Assembly: GCA_016791005.1 (NCBI GenBank)
Contig: JAEUNY010000057.1
Coordinates: 1-64,000 of the forward strand
DNA: 64,000 nucleotides
Origin: Zoogloeaceae bacterium
GTDB taxonomy: Bacteria; Pseudomonadota; Gammaproteobacteria; Burkholderiales; Rhodocyclaceae
Reading direction: 5' to 3'
Positions 23,638 through 31,724 of the stretch are shown piece after piece. The notes below the pieces were generated by a model that saw only the letters and a list, made by a program, of their open reading frames with translations, searched no databases and was not told the origin of the DNA. A program made the translations under genes and the position numbers. Each line of letters opens with the position of its first letter. Position 1 is the first letter of the stretch.

Positions 23638-25971
23638 CTAGGAGAGTTGCTCGACGGCCACCCAAGCCTGGCCGAGACTGATGCCCCCATCGTTGGGCGG
23701 CGCCTGACGGGCTGCGAGGATGGAAAAGCCCCGGGCGCTGAGCCGTCGGGTCAGGCTCGCGGCGAGGATCTCATTCACGAAGCACCCCCCCGCCAGAACC
23801 AGAGTCTTGAGTTGCGTGCCACGAGCCACCCGGACCACCCAGTCTTCCAGGGCCGCGGCAACGGTCGCGTGGAACACGGCGGCCCCCCGGGCGGGGTTAC
23901 GCTCATCGATCAGCGAGGCCAGGAGGGGCAACAGATCAAGATTGTCGTCGGCATCAAATCGCCAGCCCACGGGCGCCGGCAGCGCCGAGCCGTAGCGCCC
24001 GGCCAGACCTTCCAGGAGCATGGCCGCCTGGCCTTCGAAAGTGGCCGTGCGACACACGCCCAGGAGCGCTGCCGCCGCGTCGAACCACCGCCCCATGCTG
24101 GTGGTCTGCGGGCAGTTGGTGCCCCGCTTGAGGAGATCATTGAGCTGGTTGGCCGACGGCAGTCGATCAAAACGCCGACCGATGTCGTCTCCCTCGCCGA
24201 GCAGATAAAGGGCCGCGGCCGCCATGCGCCACGGCTCCCGGGCCGCCCGGTCGCCGCCGGGCAGACTCAGGGGGCGCAGATGTGCGAGCCGTTCGAAGCT
24301 GCCACCTTCGACCCTCAGCAATTCACCGCCCCACGCCGACCCGTCGGTCCCGATCCCCACGCCGTCCAGCGCCAGACCAAGGACAGGCCCCGTCCACCGG
24401 TGTTCGGCAATCACCGCCGCCACATGAGCATGATGATGCTGGACCACCACCAAGGGCACCCCGAGGTGCTCCGCGAGGCCCGCCGCCGCCTGGCTCGAAT
24501 GGAATTCCGGATGCAGGTCGCAGGCCACGGCCTCGGGCCGGACCCCGATGATTTGACGCAGGTGATCGGCCACGTCGTCCATCATCAGGCAGGCGCTGGC
24601 CGTCTCCAGATCCCCCACATGCTGGGACAGGAAGGCTTCGTCGCCGCGGGTGAGACAGAGCGTGTTCTTCAGCCAGCTCCCGTAGCCGAGGACCGACGGC
24701 CCCTTGCGCGCGAGACGAATGGCGCGGGGGGTATAGCCCCGACTCCGGCGGATGAACTGAATCTGGTCCCCCAGGCCAAAGGGCCCGGGGACGGCGCGCA
24801 CGATGGAATCGTCGCAGCGCTGCACGATGTCCCGGTCATGGACCAGGAAGGCATCGGCGATCCCGGTCAGGCGGCGCAGCGCCTCGGCGTTGCCGACCAC
24901 GATGGGCTCGCCGCAGGGGTTGGCGGAGGTGCACACCAGCACGGTGGGCTGAGGTTGATCCAGCCAGTCGGTGCCAGCCGGGCGACCCGCCGCCTCATGG
25001 AAGAGGAGGTAATGCAGCGGCGCATAGGGGAGCATGAGCCCCACCCGGGGCATTCCGTCGGCGACCCCGCAAAGCTCGAACTCCACCGCGTCCGCCTTGG
25101 GCACCAGCACGATGGGCCGCTCCGGCGACTCCAGGAGCGCGGCATCCGCGGCGGTCAGCCGGCCCCAGGCGTGGGCCGACGCGACGTTGGCCACCATGAC
25201 CGCCAGGGGTTTCTCTTCCCGCTCCTTGCGGCTACGCAGACGCTCGACAGCTTCAGGATTGCGGCCGTCACAAATCAGGTGGAAACCGCCGAGGCCCTTG
25301 ACCGCAACGATCTCGCCGTCGCGAATGCGGGCCATCGCATCCGCCAGAGGATCCCGGGTGACCACCCGTACGCCGTAAGCCTCCAGGAGCGACAGGCGGG
25401 GCCCGCAGGCGGGGCAGGCGTTGGGCTCGGCGTGGAAGCGACGGTTGCCGGTGTCGTGATACTCATCGCGGCACGCCTTGCACAGCGGAAAGGACGCCAT
25501 CGACGTATTCACCCGGTCATACGGAAGGCTGCGGGTGATGGAGTAGCGGGGACCGCACTGGGTACAGTTGGTGAAGGGGTAGCGCCAGCGCCGGTCGGTC
25601 GGATTGAACATCTCCGCCAGGCAGGACTCGCAAACCCCCACGTCATGACTGACGGCGGTGGTGATCGCACCGCCACCACTGGCCACGATGGTAAATCCGG
25701 TGTCTTCGGGATCGGTGGCACAGCGGCAGCTTTCCACCGCATCGACCCGGGCCAGGGGCGGAGCCTCGCCGACCATGCGGGCCATCAGGGCAGAAATGTT
25801 CCCGGGGGAACCCTGGATTTCGATCTCCACCCCGCCACCGTCGTTGCGTACCCAACCGGACAGGCCCATTTCACGGGCGAGGCGAAACACGAACGGGCGG
25901 AAGCCCACGCCCTGGACCACCCCGCGCACCCGGATGTAACGCCGCTCGAGGTGGCGCAAACGATCATCCAC
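23638..25971 (-). CDS. hypF: Carbamoyltransferase HypF
   Basis: The 777-aa enzyme makes the carbamoyl group for the cyanide ligands. Domains in order: acylphosphatase-like ([15 protein letters not shown]), zinc-finger region with CxxC pairs (CESC, CTQC, CKAC, CPAC; residues about 110-190), YrdC-like ([12 protein letters not shown] and [11 protein letters not shown]) and a Kae1-like carbamoyltransferase domain with HHHAH near residue 475 and GGCFVNE near the end. The GTG at 25971 has GAGGAG upstream and overlaps hypB by 8 bp; a TTG at 25986 is the alternative. Confidence 0.93.
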   Translation of the reverse strand: MDDRLRHLERRYIRVRGVVQGVGFRPFVFRLAREMGLSGWVRNDGGGVEIEIQGSPGNISALMARMVGEAPPLARVDAVESCRCATDPEDTGFTIVASGGGAITTAVSHDVGVCESCLAEMFNPTDRRWRYPFTNCTQCGPRYSITRSLPYDRVNTSMASFPLCKACRDEYHDTGNRRFHAEPNACPACGPRLSLLEAYGVRVVTRDPLADAMARIRDGEIVAVKGLGGFHLICDGRNPEAVERLRSRKEREEKPLAVMVANVASAHAWGRLTAADAALLESPERPIVLVPKADAVEFELCGVADGMPRVGLMLPYAPLHYLLFHEAAGRPAGTDWLDQPQPTVLVCTSANPCGEPIVVGNAEALRRLTGIADAFLVHDRDIVQRCDDSIVRAVPGPFGLGDQIQFIRRSRGYTPRAIRLARKGPSVLGYGSWLKNTLCLTRGDEAFLSQHVGDLETASACLMMDDVADHLRQIIGVRPEAVACDLHPEFHSSQAAAGLAEHLGVPLVVVQHHHAHVAAVIAEHRWTGPVLGLALDGVGIGTDGSAWGGELLRVEGGSFERLAHLRPLSLPGGDRAAREPWRMAAAALYLLGEGDDIGRRFDRLPSANQLNDLLKRGTNCPQTTSMGRWFDAAAALLGVCRTATFEGQAAMLLEGLAGRYGSALPAPVGWRFDADDNLDLLPLLASLIDERNPARGAAVFHATVAAALEDWVVRVARGTQLKTLVLAGGCFVNEILAASLTRRLSARGFSILAARQAPPNDGGISLGQAWVAVEQLS

Positions 25972-26818
25972 CGTGCTGCTCCTCAAGCCGCGCCTGCGGA
26001 GTGAGCGGCAAGGCGGCGAGCCAGGCCAGCCATTCCGCCATTCCCTCCCCCCAGCGGGCAGAAGTCAGGAGCATGGGAACACCAGGATTGACGCGCCGCG
26101 CCAGGGCATGGGCTTTGCGCGGATCGAAATCGACATAGGGCAAGAGGTCCGTCTTAGTAACGACCATCAGATCCGCCGCCGCAAACATGTCCGGATATTT
26201 GAGGGGTTTGTCGTCCCCCTCGGTGACGGACAGCAGGACCACTTTCGCCGTTTCTCCCAGGTCGAAGGCGGCTGGGCAAACGAGGTTTCCCACGTTTTCA
26301 ATGAAGAGCAAGCTGTCAGCGCCGAGGTCCAGGCGGGCCATTCCGGCCGCCACCATCTGCGCGTCGAGATGGCAACCCTTGCCCGTGTTGATTTGCACGG
26401 CCGGGACGCCTGTGGCGCGGATCCGCTCCGCATCGAGTTCAGTCTGTTGATCGCCCTCGATCACGGCGGCAGCCGGCTCCCGGGGCAGGGCCTCCAGGGT
26501 ACTCACCAGCCAACTGGTCTTTCCGGCGCCAGGGCTGGACATCAGGTTGATCGCGCGGATGCGTAAATCAGCCAGCACTTGGCGGTTTTTTTGGGCTTGG
26601 GCGTCATTGCGGCCAAGAATGGCGCGCTCAAGGTCCACCACGCGGCGACCGGCCTCAACGGCAGGAGAAAGAGGGGGCGAGCGGTGCTGCATCAGGGAAA
26701 TCGTCCCATCCGAACGGGGCTGCCACGCCTGTGTGCGGGATTCCAGGCTGCCCTTCCCCCTCGGCGCGGGACCGCCGATCTGGGGCCTTGCTCCTCCACA
26801 GCCACAAACGGTACACAC
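25964..26818 (-). CDS. hypB: Hydrogenase nickel incorporation GTPase HypB
   Basis: The 284-aa GTPase delivers nickel with HypA. The GTG at 26818 gives the canonical N-terminus MCTVCGCG, whose cysteines bind high-affinity metal; it has GGGAGG 6 nt upstream. A start 29 codons earlier would bury this motif. G-domain motifs: SPGAGKTSW (Walker A), EGDQQTE, CHLDAQM (metal site), ENVGNLVCP and TKTDLL. No histidine-rich nickel storage stretch is present; residues about 10-45 are a variable linker. Confidence 0.93.
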   Translation of the reverse strand: MCTVCGCGGARPQIGGPAPRGKGSLESRTQAWQPRSDGTISLMQHRSPPLSPAVEAGRRVVDLERAILGRNDAQAQKNRQVLADLRIRAINLMSSPGAGKTSWLVSTLEALPREPAAAVIEGDQQTELDAERIRATGVPAVQINTGKGCHLDAQMVAAGMARLDLGADSLLFIENVGNLVCPAAFDLGETAKVVLLSVTEGDDKPLKYPDMFAAADLMVVTKTDLLPYVDFDPRKAHALARRVNPGVPMLLTSARWGEGMAEWLAWLAALPLTPQARLEEQHGG

Positions 26819-26901
26819 ACTGGCCTCCCTAGCCTTGCGCGCAGGGACGGAGATTCTTTTTTCATTGTACGCTTCTATTAGCTGCGCCGCCGCATGCATT
26901 G

Positions 26902-27243
26902 TCACGCGATCTCCACAGCTTTGACCCGCATGGAGGTGCCCGCCACGGGCCTCACGCCGTAACTGGCGCAGCGAACACAGGGATCCAGGCGCGTATGGAG
27001 CGGCACACGGGCGCCGCAGCCCGGGCAGATTCCCTCCCCCGGGACGGTCTCGATTTCGAGGGCCGCACCCTCGGCGACCCCTCCGTGGAGAGCCAAATCC
27101 AGGCAGAAGCTCAAGGCCTCGACTTCCACGCTGGCCAGCTCCCCGATTTCGAGGACCACGCCCGTCACCTTCTCCCCGGATTGGGCATGCGCCGCGTCTT
27201 CGACAATGCGCCGAACTTCCTCCGCCAGCGCCATCTCATGCAT
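26902..27243 (-). CDS. hypA: Hydrogenase nickel insertion protein HypA
   Basis: The 113-aa protein begins MHEMAL; His2 is the nickel ligand. Two CXXC pairs (CPGC, CVRC) form the structural zinc site. It overlaps hupK by 8 bp at its start and lies 83 bp before hypB. Confidence 0.95.
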   Translation of the reverse strand: MHEMALAEEVRRIVEDAAHAQSGEKVTGVVLEIGELASVEVEALSFCLDLALHGGVAEGAALEIETVPGEGICPGCGARVPLHTRLDPCVRCASYGVRPVAGTSMRVKAVEIA

Positions 27244-28399
27244 CCCCGGCCCCGGCGGGCGAAGTTTCCCCGTGTTCCTCGTCCCGGTCGGCGAATCTGA
27301 CTTCCACCTCGTAGGCTTCCGCCGGATCCAGGGCCAGTACCAGGGCCTTCAGGCTAAGGAGGGTAAAGGCCCGATCCGGCGCAGGACGCCCGATCACCTC
27401 CCGCATGAACGGGCCGTCGGGGTGATAGTTCCAGGCCGCCGGCCGGATCACCGCGTAGTCGGCGATGCGTCCTTCTTCCAGGCGGACCGCGTGGAGGACC
27501 ACGCCGTTGGCCGCCGCCACCCGGGCCACCCCGGCCTGCGGACCGAGGGGTGCGGCGTCCACCAAAGGCGGGAGATCCAGCGGCAAAGGGTGGCGGAGAC
27601 GACTCGCGCAGTCGCCCAGATCGACCACTCGGGCAAACAGGCGCGCCGCTACCCGATGGCCTTGCGCCATGACCTTGCCAACCAAGGGCGATGCCGGATG
27701 GCGCGCCAGCGGACCCGTCTCGCAGGCCTCGCCCTGCCAGGTGGGCGCAGCACAAAAGGCGACATCCGGAATGCCTCCCAGCCCCTCGGCCCACTGTGCG
27801 CCGGACAAGGCGGGAAGGAGGGGCGCGCAGATCGAAACGTCGGGAATGAAGGCCCCCAACTCCACCACATCCGCGAGGGTCATGCCGATGGTGCCGCCGC
27901 GCCGGGCCATGGCGACGAACTCCCCAAGGGTCGACGGCTCCCGCATGGCGCGGAAAAAACCGGAAAGGAGCTCATTGGCCACCAGATCCAGCAGTTCGCC
28001 ACCCACCAGATAGGCCTCCGGGGTGGACCGCAACAGGGCCAGTCGGCGGTGAAGCTGGGCAAAGCGATGACGGGGTCCGGCATGGCCGAAAAGCGGTGGC
28101 CAATCCAGCAACAGGCGCCAAAGGTGGCCCTGGGCCATTTCGGCCGCCACCGCCCGCTCCACCCGGACCGCCGCCTCGCCCTCGGGGGCGGGGAGGCCCT
28201 GGGCCGCGCGGCAAGCCGCCGTGACCGCCTCCTCATGGGTGCGGCCACTGAATCCGAACAGGATGGGGGCCAGGCGCCGGGCTTCGTCCGGGGTCTTGCC
28301 AAGAAGCACCTTGGTATTCGGGGCATGGAGGTTGAGGACCTCCATCCCCACCACGCTTTCGTCCCGGCAGTGGGCGACAAATCGCAACATGTTGCTCAT
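27236..28399 (-). CDS. hupK: HupK/HoxV-like hydrogenase assembly protein
   Basis: The 387-aa protein resembles the large subunit of [NiFe]-hydrogenase in outline (C-terminal AAWNYHPDGPF...) but has no CXXC pair, so it cannot hold the active site. This is the character of HupK/HoxV, a scaffold proposed to receive the Fe(CN)2CO moiety. ATG at 28399 (MSNMLRF) has GGAGG 8 nt upstream; an ATG 7 codons earlier is less well placed. It heads the maturation operon. No genuine hydrogenase subunit gene precedes it. Confidence 0.82.
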   Translation of the reverse strand: MSNMLRFVAHCRDESVVGMEVLNLHAPNTKVLLGKTPDEARRLAPILFGFSGRTHEEAVTAACRAAQGLPAPEGEAAVRVERAVAAEMAQGHLWRLLLDWPPLFGHAGPRHRFAQLHRRLALLRSTPEAYLVGGELLDLVANELLSGFFRAMREPSTLGEFVAMARRGGTIGMTLADVVELGAFIPDVSICAPLLPALSGAQWAEGLGGIPDVAFCAAPTWQGEACETGPLARHPASPLVGKVMAQGHRVAARLFARVVDLGDCASRLRHPLPLDLPPLVDAAPLGPQAGVARVAAANGVVLHAVRLEEGRIADYAVIRPAAWNYHPDGPFMREVIGRPAPDRAFTLLSLKALVLALDPAEAYEVEVRFADRDEEHGETSPAGAGDA

Positions 28400-28440
28400 G
28401 GGGCTTGCCTCCGACGCCACAACTCCCGCGCGCCGGCGGC

Positions 28441-28455
28441 CCCATTTGAAATGGG
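28441..28455. promoter_or_regulatory. Perfect palindrome upstream of hupK
   Basis: CCCATTT-G-AAATGGG, seven paired bases around one central base, about 45 bp upstream of the hupK start codon. Size and symmetry suit a dimeric regulator. Confidence 0.45.
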
Positions 28456-28461
28456 CGAATT

Positions 28462-28490
28462 CACTTCCCGATGCTGTCTGGCGGGAAGTG
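28462..28490. repeat. Perfect 9-bp inverted repeat upstream of hupK
   Basis: CACTTCCCG and CGGGAAGTG are separated by 11 bp. It may form a hairpin in the operon leader or be a spaced operator. No T-tract follows on either strand. Confidence 0.45.
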
Positions 28491-28714
28491 CTGGTAGAAA
28501 CAGGAAAATCACGAACAGAACCGAAGCCCGCTTACCAAAACGGCTTAGATTACCCCGGCAGGCCGCTCATTGCCAGTGCGAAGCAAGAGGCAGGCCGCAT
28601 GCACCGCAACGGCCCGCTCAATCCACCGAAACGCCCCATTCATGGGCATTGCCAGCCCATCGATTGGTCAATGCTTTGGCATAAATGACGGCCATGCAGA
28701 TGGGTTTGGTCCCA

Positions 28715-28999
28715 TCAATGGGAGCGCACAGGCGGCGTCGCCACCTTTTCCATCTCCCCGGGGGCCAGACCGACACTGGTGGCAGCCGTGCCATCGCCAC
28801 AACTCCACCACATGGTGACCCAAGCCCGCCCGGCATGATCGATACGCTCAACCTCGCAGATCGAGCCCACCATGAACTCGATCATTTCCCGCTCATCGTC
28901 ATCCAGATCAGCACCCGGACTCACGGCCAGGACCCGCACCATGTCACCGACCCGCACCCACTGCCCGCTGCGGTCCGCCACCTCGACCATTTCACCCAT
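28715..28999 (-). CDS. Small acidic conserved-looking protein
   Basis: A 94-aa product with SH3-like alternating strands (GQWVRVGDMVRVLAV, AWVTMWW, GLAPGEMEKV) and an acidic middle (DLDDDEREMIEF). A weak AGGGTGA precedes the ATG. It may be an SH3-like or hydrogenase-associated small protein, but I do not recognise the family. It lies on the same strand as hupK, 315 bp upstream. Confidence 0.55.
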   Translation of the reverse strand: MGEMVEVADRSGQWVRVGDMVRVLAVSPGADLDDDEREMIEFMVGSICEVERIDHAGRAWVTMWWSCGDGTAATSVGLAPGEMEKVATPPVRSH

Positions 29000-29179
29000 T
29001 CGCTCACCCTGCCCGCATTGCTTATGAGGCGCTTTGTCGTGTCCGCGACACCGCCAGCACCTCGCCAGAACCTTGATTTTTCAAGGCGATCCGATCTCCA
29101 CGGGGTCCCCGCGGCGACCGTTGATGAGGGTCAAGCAATCGCCGTTCCGACGGACTGGGGAGGAAGCTCGGCGGCCCGG

Positions 29180-30265
29180 TCAGGCCGGATCGGGTGGGGG
29201 CCATGACGTCCAGGCAAGGTCCCCGGCCGCCCGGCAAAGCCGATGGACGAACTGTAGCTTGCCCACCACCGGCTCGGCGAGGACGAAGGGATAGGCGTCA
29301 GGGTGGCCCAGGCTGCGATTCATGCTATTCAGAAAGCGCGACAAGGGCAGCCAGTCGCCCCGCAGGCGTCCAATGAAGGCCTCTCCATCCTGGGGTTGCG
29401 CGGGGTCGGCGGGATTGTGAGGGCTAGATGCGAGGCAAACCCCCCACGCCTGCGCGGTCTCCAGGCCATCGATAATGTGCAGGTAATGGGCCCAGGTTTC
29501 CGCCCAGTCCTCCCAAGGGTGGCTGCTGGCGTAGGCGCTCACGAATCGGGACGACCAGTCCTCGGCCGGGCCGTTGTCGTAGTAGCGTTTCAGAGCCAAA
29601 GCGTAGTCCGCCCGCTCGTCGCCGAACAGCTCCCGAAACGGCGCGAGCCAGGGGCCGGGCGCGACCAGGCGATCCCAGTAAAAATGGCCGATCTCGTGGC
29701 GAAAGTGGCCGAGGAGGGTCCGGTAGGGTTCGCCCAGGGCGGTACGGCGGGCCTCGCGGGTCGCATCTTCCGCCTCCTCCACGCTCAGGGTGATCAACCC
29801 GGTGTCGTGGCCGGTCAAAACCTTGTGGGGCGTGGCTTTCTGGGTGAGAAAGTGGAACCGCAAGCCGCCATCGGGGTCCTCGGCAAGGTTTGGGTGCGCC
29901 AGGGCGAGGCGATCCAGGGTGTGAAGCATGCGCCGCTTTGCGCCCTCGATCCGCGCCCAGGCGGCGATCATGCCCGGCCTCTCCAGAGGCGGCAGGACTT
30001 CGGTATGGCGGCAAGAAGCGCAAAGTCCCCCGGCCTCGTCGGCCGCCACCATCCAGTTGCAAGTCTGATGGCCAACATAGTTGTCGCAGGGGCGCCACTC
30101 GCCGTCCTCACCCAAAGGCGGCCACAGGCCGTCCGCCCGGGGTGTATCAAAGGCCACCATCGCGTCCATTTCCGGGACGTAACCCAGGGCGCTCCCGCAG
30201 GCCTGGCAATGGGTGTTCTCAAAATAGACGCCCTGACCGCAATGGGTACATTGGTAGACTTTCAT
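29180..30265 (-). CDS. Putative zinc-binding metallopeptidase with N-terminal zinc ribbon
   Basis: The 361-aa protein opens with a zinc ribbon (CTHCGQGVYF...CQACG) and a further C...C...CASC group by residue 85, followed by a peptidase-like domain with HEIGH (FRHEIGHFYWDRL, near residue 195) and a downstream EDWAETWAHYLH segment supplying a third metal ligand. This is the architecture of the putative zinc-binding metallopeptidase family. AAAAGGAGAAG precedes the ATG. Substrate unknown. No signal peptide, so it should act in the cytoplasm. Confidence 0.85.
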   Translation of the reverse strand: MKVYQCTHCGQGVYFENTHCQACGSALGYVPEMDAMVAFDTPRADGLWPPLGEDGEWRPCDNYVGHQTCNWMVAADEAGGLCASCRHTEVLPPLERPGMIAAWARIEGAKRRMLHTLDRLALAHPNLAEDPDGGLRFHFLTQKATPHKVLTGHDTGLITLSVEEAEDATREARRTALGEPYRTLLGHFRHEIGHFYWDRLVAPGPWLAPFRELFGDERADYALALKRYYDNGPAEDWSSRFVSAYASSHPWEDWAETWAHYLHIIDGLETAQAWGVCLASSPHNPADPAQPQDGEAFIGRLRGDWLPLSRFLNSMNRSLGHPDAYPFVLAEPVVGKLQFVHRLCRAAGDLAWTSWPPPDPA

Positions 30266-30322
30266 GGTTCGATCTTCTCCTTTTCTGCTCGGAATCCGCA
30301 GAGGCAGCGGGCCCGCGTCCGA

Positions 30323-31057
30323 TCAGATGAGCGGGCGGCTTTTCAGGGGCTGGGCGTAATATTCGGCGATCCGCTGGAGCGCCCGCGGATCCCTCAGTCG
30401 GAGGCGGCCCCCGGCCATTTCATGGAGGCCGAGGGCTTGCAAGCGCCGCAGGGTCTTGTTGGTGTGGACCAGGGAAAGTCCCAGGGCGTCGGCCAGATGC
30501 TGCTGGGTGAGCGGAAACACGATCCCCTCCGACCCCCCTTCGCCGACACTCTCGGCCCGCCGGGCGAGGTGGACCAGGATCATCGCCACCCGCTCCATGG
30601 CCGAGCGGCGCCCGGTGGTGAGGAGGTTCTCATCCACGATCCATTCTTCGTGGGAGGCCAGCCAGGTGATGTCATAGCCCAGGCTGGGAAAGCGGCGGTA
30701 GAGTTCCCACAGTCCGTCCCGAGAGAACTCGCACAGGCGAACGGAAGTCAGGGCCTCCACCCCATGGGGAGAGCGCCCCGAGATCTCCGATTGCAGGCCG
30801 ATGAAATCCCCCGGCAGGAGAAAGTTGAGGATCTGCCGGCGCCCATCCGGGAGGGTGCGATGGCGAAACGCCCAGCCAGCACGCAGGGTGAACAGGCGGT
30901 CGGACGTGTCGCCCTCCCTCAGAATGGGCATCCCCGCGCCGATACTGCGTTCCCGCTCGCGAAATTCCTGGATGAAAGCCAGCTCCGCCGGCGAATTGGA
31001 CTGGAAACCCGCATGCCGGCGCAGGGGACACTCATCACAGTCGGTCGAGCCGCTCAT
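30323..31057 (-). CDS. Crp/Fnr-family transcriptional regulator
   Basis: The 244-aa protein has an N-terminal cyclic-nucleotide-like effector domain (ILREGDTSDRLFTLRAGW, LLPGDFIGLQSE) and a C-terminal winged helix (LTQQHLADALGLSLVHTNKTLRRLQ). An N-terminal CDECPLR pair recalls Fnr, but only two cysteines are there, so a four-cysteine [4Fe-4S] sensor of classic Fnr type is not supported. ATG at 31057 has GGGAGGG upstream. Divergent from the BLUF gene. Confidence 0.85.
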   Translation of the reverse strand: MSGSTDCDECPLRRHAGFQSNSPAELAFIQEFRERERSIGAGMPILREGDTSDRLFTLRAGWAFRHRTLPDGRRQILNFLLPGDFIGLQSEISGRSPHGVEALTSVRLCEFSRDGLWELYRRFPSLGYDITWLASHEEWIVDENLLTTGRRSAMERVAMILVHLARRAESVGEGGSEGIVFPLTQQHLADALGLSLVHTNKTLRRLQALGLHEMAGGRLRLRDPRALQRIAEYYAQPLKSRPLI

Positions 31058-31107
31058 GGCTGTCCCTCCCAATCCCGGCCCAGGACTTGATCCCCCCCGC
31101 CGCGCCC

Positions 31108-31121
31108 ATGTCTTTTGACAT
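31108..31121. promoter_or_regulatory. Inverted repeat between the Crp/Fnr and BLUF genes
   Basis: ATGTC-TTTT-GACAT is a perfect 5-bp inverted repeat in the 122-bp divergent region. It could be the site of the neighbouring Crp/Fnr regulator, although it does not match the TTGAT-N4-ATCAA or TGTGA-N6-TCACA consensus. Confidence 0.4.
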
Positions 31122-31179
31122 TTTCCCCCGGGCCCTTTCCCACTAGAGTGCAGCCACCCCGCAACGCCAAGGCCCGCCC

Positions 31180-31584
31180 ATGGACGCGCTTCACCACCTG
31201 CTTTACACCAGCATCATCGCTCCGGGATTCGGACCTGGCTGCGTGGTGGACATCGTGCGGGTGGCCCGCAGCCGCAATCGGGCGCTGGACATCACCGGTG
31301 TCCTGGTCTTTGACGGCTGGCGCTTCCTGCAATACGTGGAAGGCCCCCAGCGCAGCATTGCCGCACTGACCGCATCGCTGCGGAAGGACCCTCGCCATGC
31401 GGGCATGATCGTCCTGCTGGATGGGCCGGCCCCCGGCCCGCGGCGCTTCAACGATTGGTCGATGGGCTACGCGACCTCGGGGGACGACGAGCTCCTGCTG
31501 CGCTTCGGCGCCGAGCGCTCGGCCCCGCCGGAGCTCATGGGCGCGTTCTCGCGCTTGCTCCTGGAAGTGGATATGGAACCCTGA
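31180..31584 (+). CDS. Stand-alone BLUF blue-light photoreceptor
   Basis: The 134-aa protein is essentially one BLUF domain, which senses blue light through FAD. The flavin network residues are visible: Y9 (LLYTS), N33 (SRNRALDITG), Q51 (FLQYVEG), W93 and M95 (NDWSMGY). The final ~35 residues form a short cap helix region. No output domain is attached, so it must signal through a partner protein. Neighbours are a divergent Crp/Fnr regulator and convergent flhA. Confidence 0.9.
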   Translation: MDALHHLLYTSIIAPGFGPGCVVDIVRVARSRNRALDITGVLVFDGWRFLQYVEGPQRSIAALTASLRKDPRHAGMIVLLDGPAPGPRRFNDWSMGYATSGDDELLLRFGAERSAPPELMGAFSRLLLEVDMEP

Positions 31585-31724
31585 AACCGGCGACGGGATC
31601 TGGAAATCATCTGGCATGGCGGGCCTCCCTGAGGTATGCCCCCATTACAGCCGCTACGGACCGGTCCGCCTGTCAGCCACGCTCCCCGCCGTGTGTAGGA
31701 ACCGCCTGACGGGCCGCGAACGCC

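Larger units (their letters stand above)
28400..28714. other. Upstream region of the hup/hyp operon with inverted repeats
   Basis: 315 bp without a gene. It holds a perfect 15-bp palindrome (28441-28455) and a perfect hairpin (28462-28490), listed separately. No clear -24/-12 (GG-N10-GC with consensus context) or FNR box is visible on either strand. Beyond 28550 the stretch holds nothing I recognise. Confidence 0.5.

Noticed and set aside
23626..26004. A 792-codon open frame on the plus strand opposite hypF and hypC
   Set aside because: It is the antisense shadow of strong hyp genes; its translation is His/Arg/Gln-rich and shows no domain. High GC makes such long antisense frames common.
29303..31090. 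A 595-codon plus-strand open frame opposite the metallopeptidase and Crp/Fnr genes
   Set aside because: Both minus-strand proteins have clear motifs and ribosome-binding sites; the plus frame has none.
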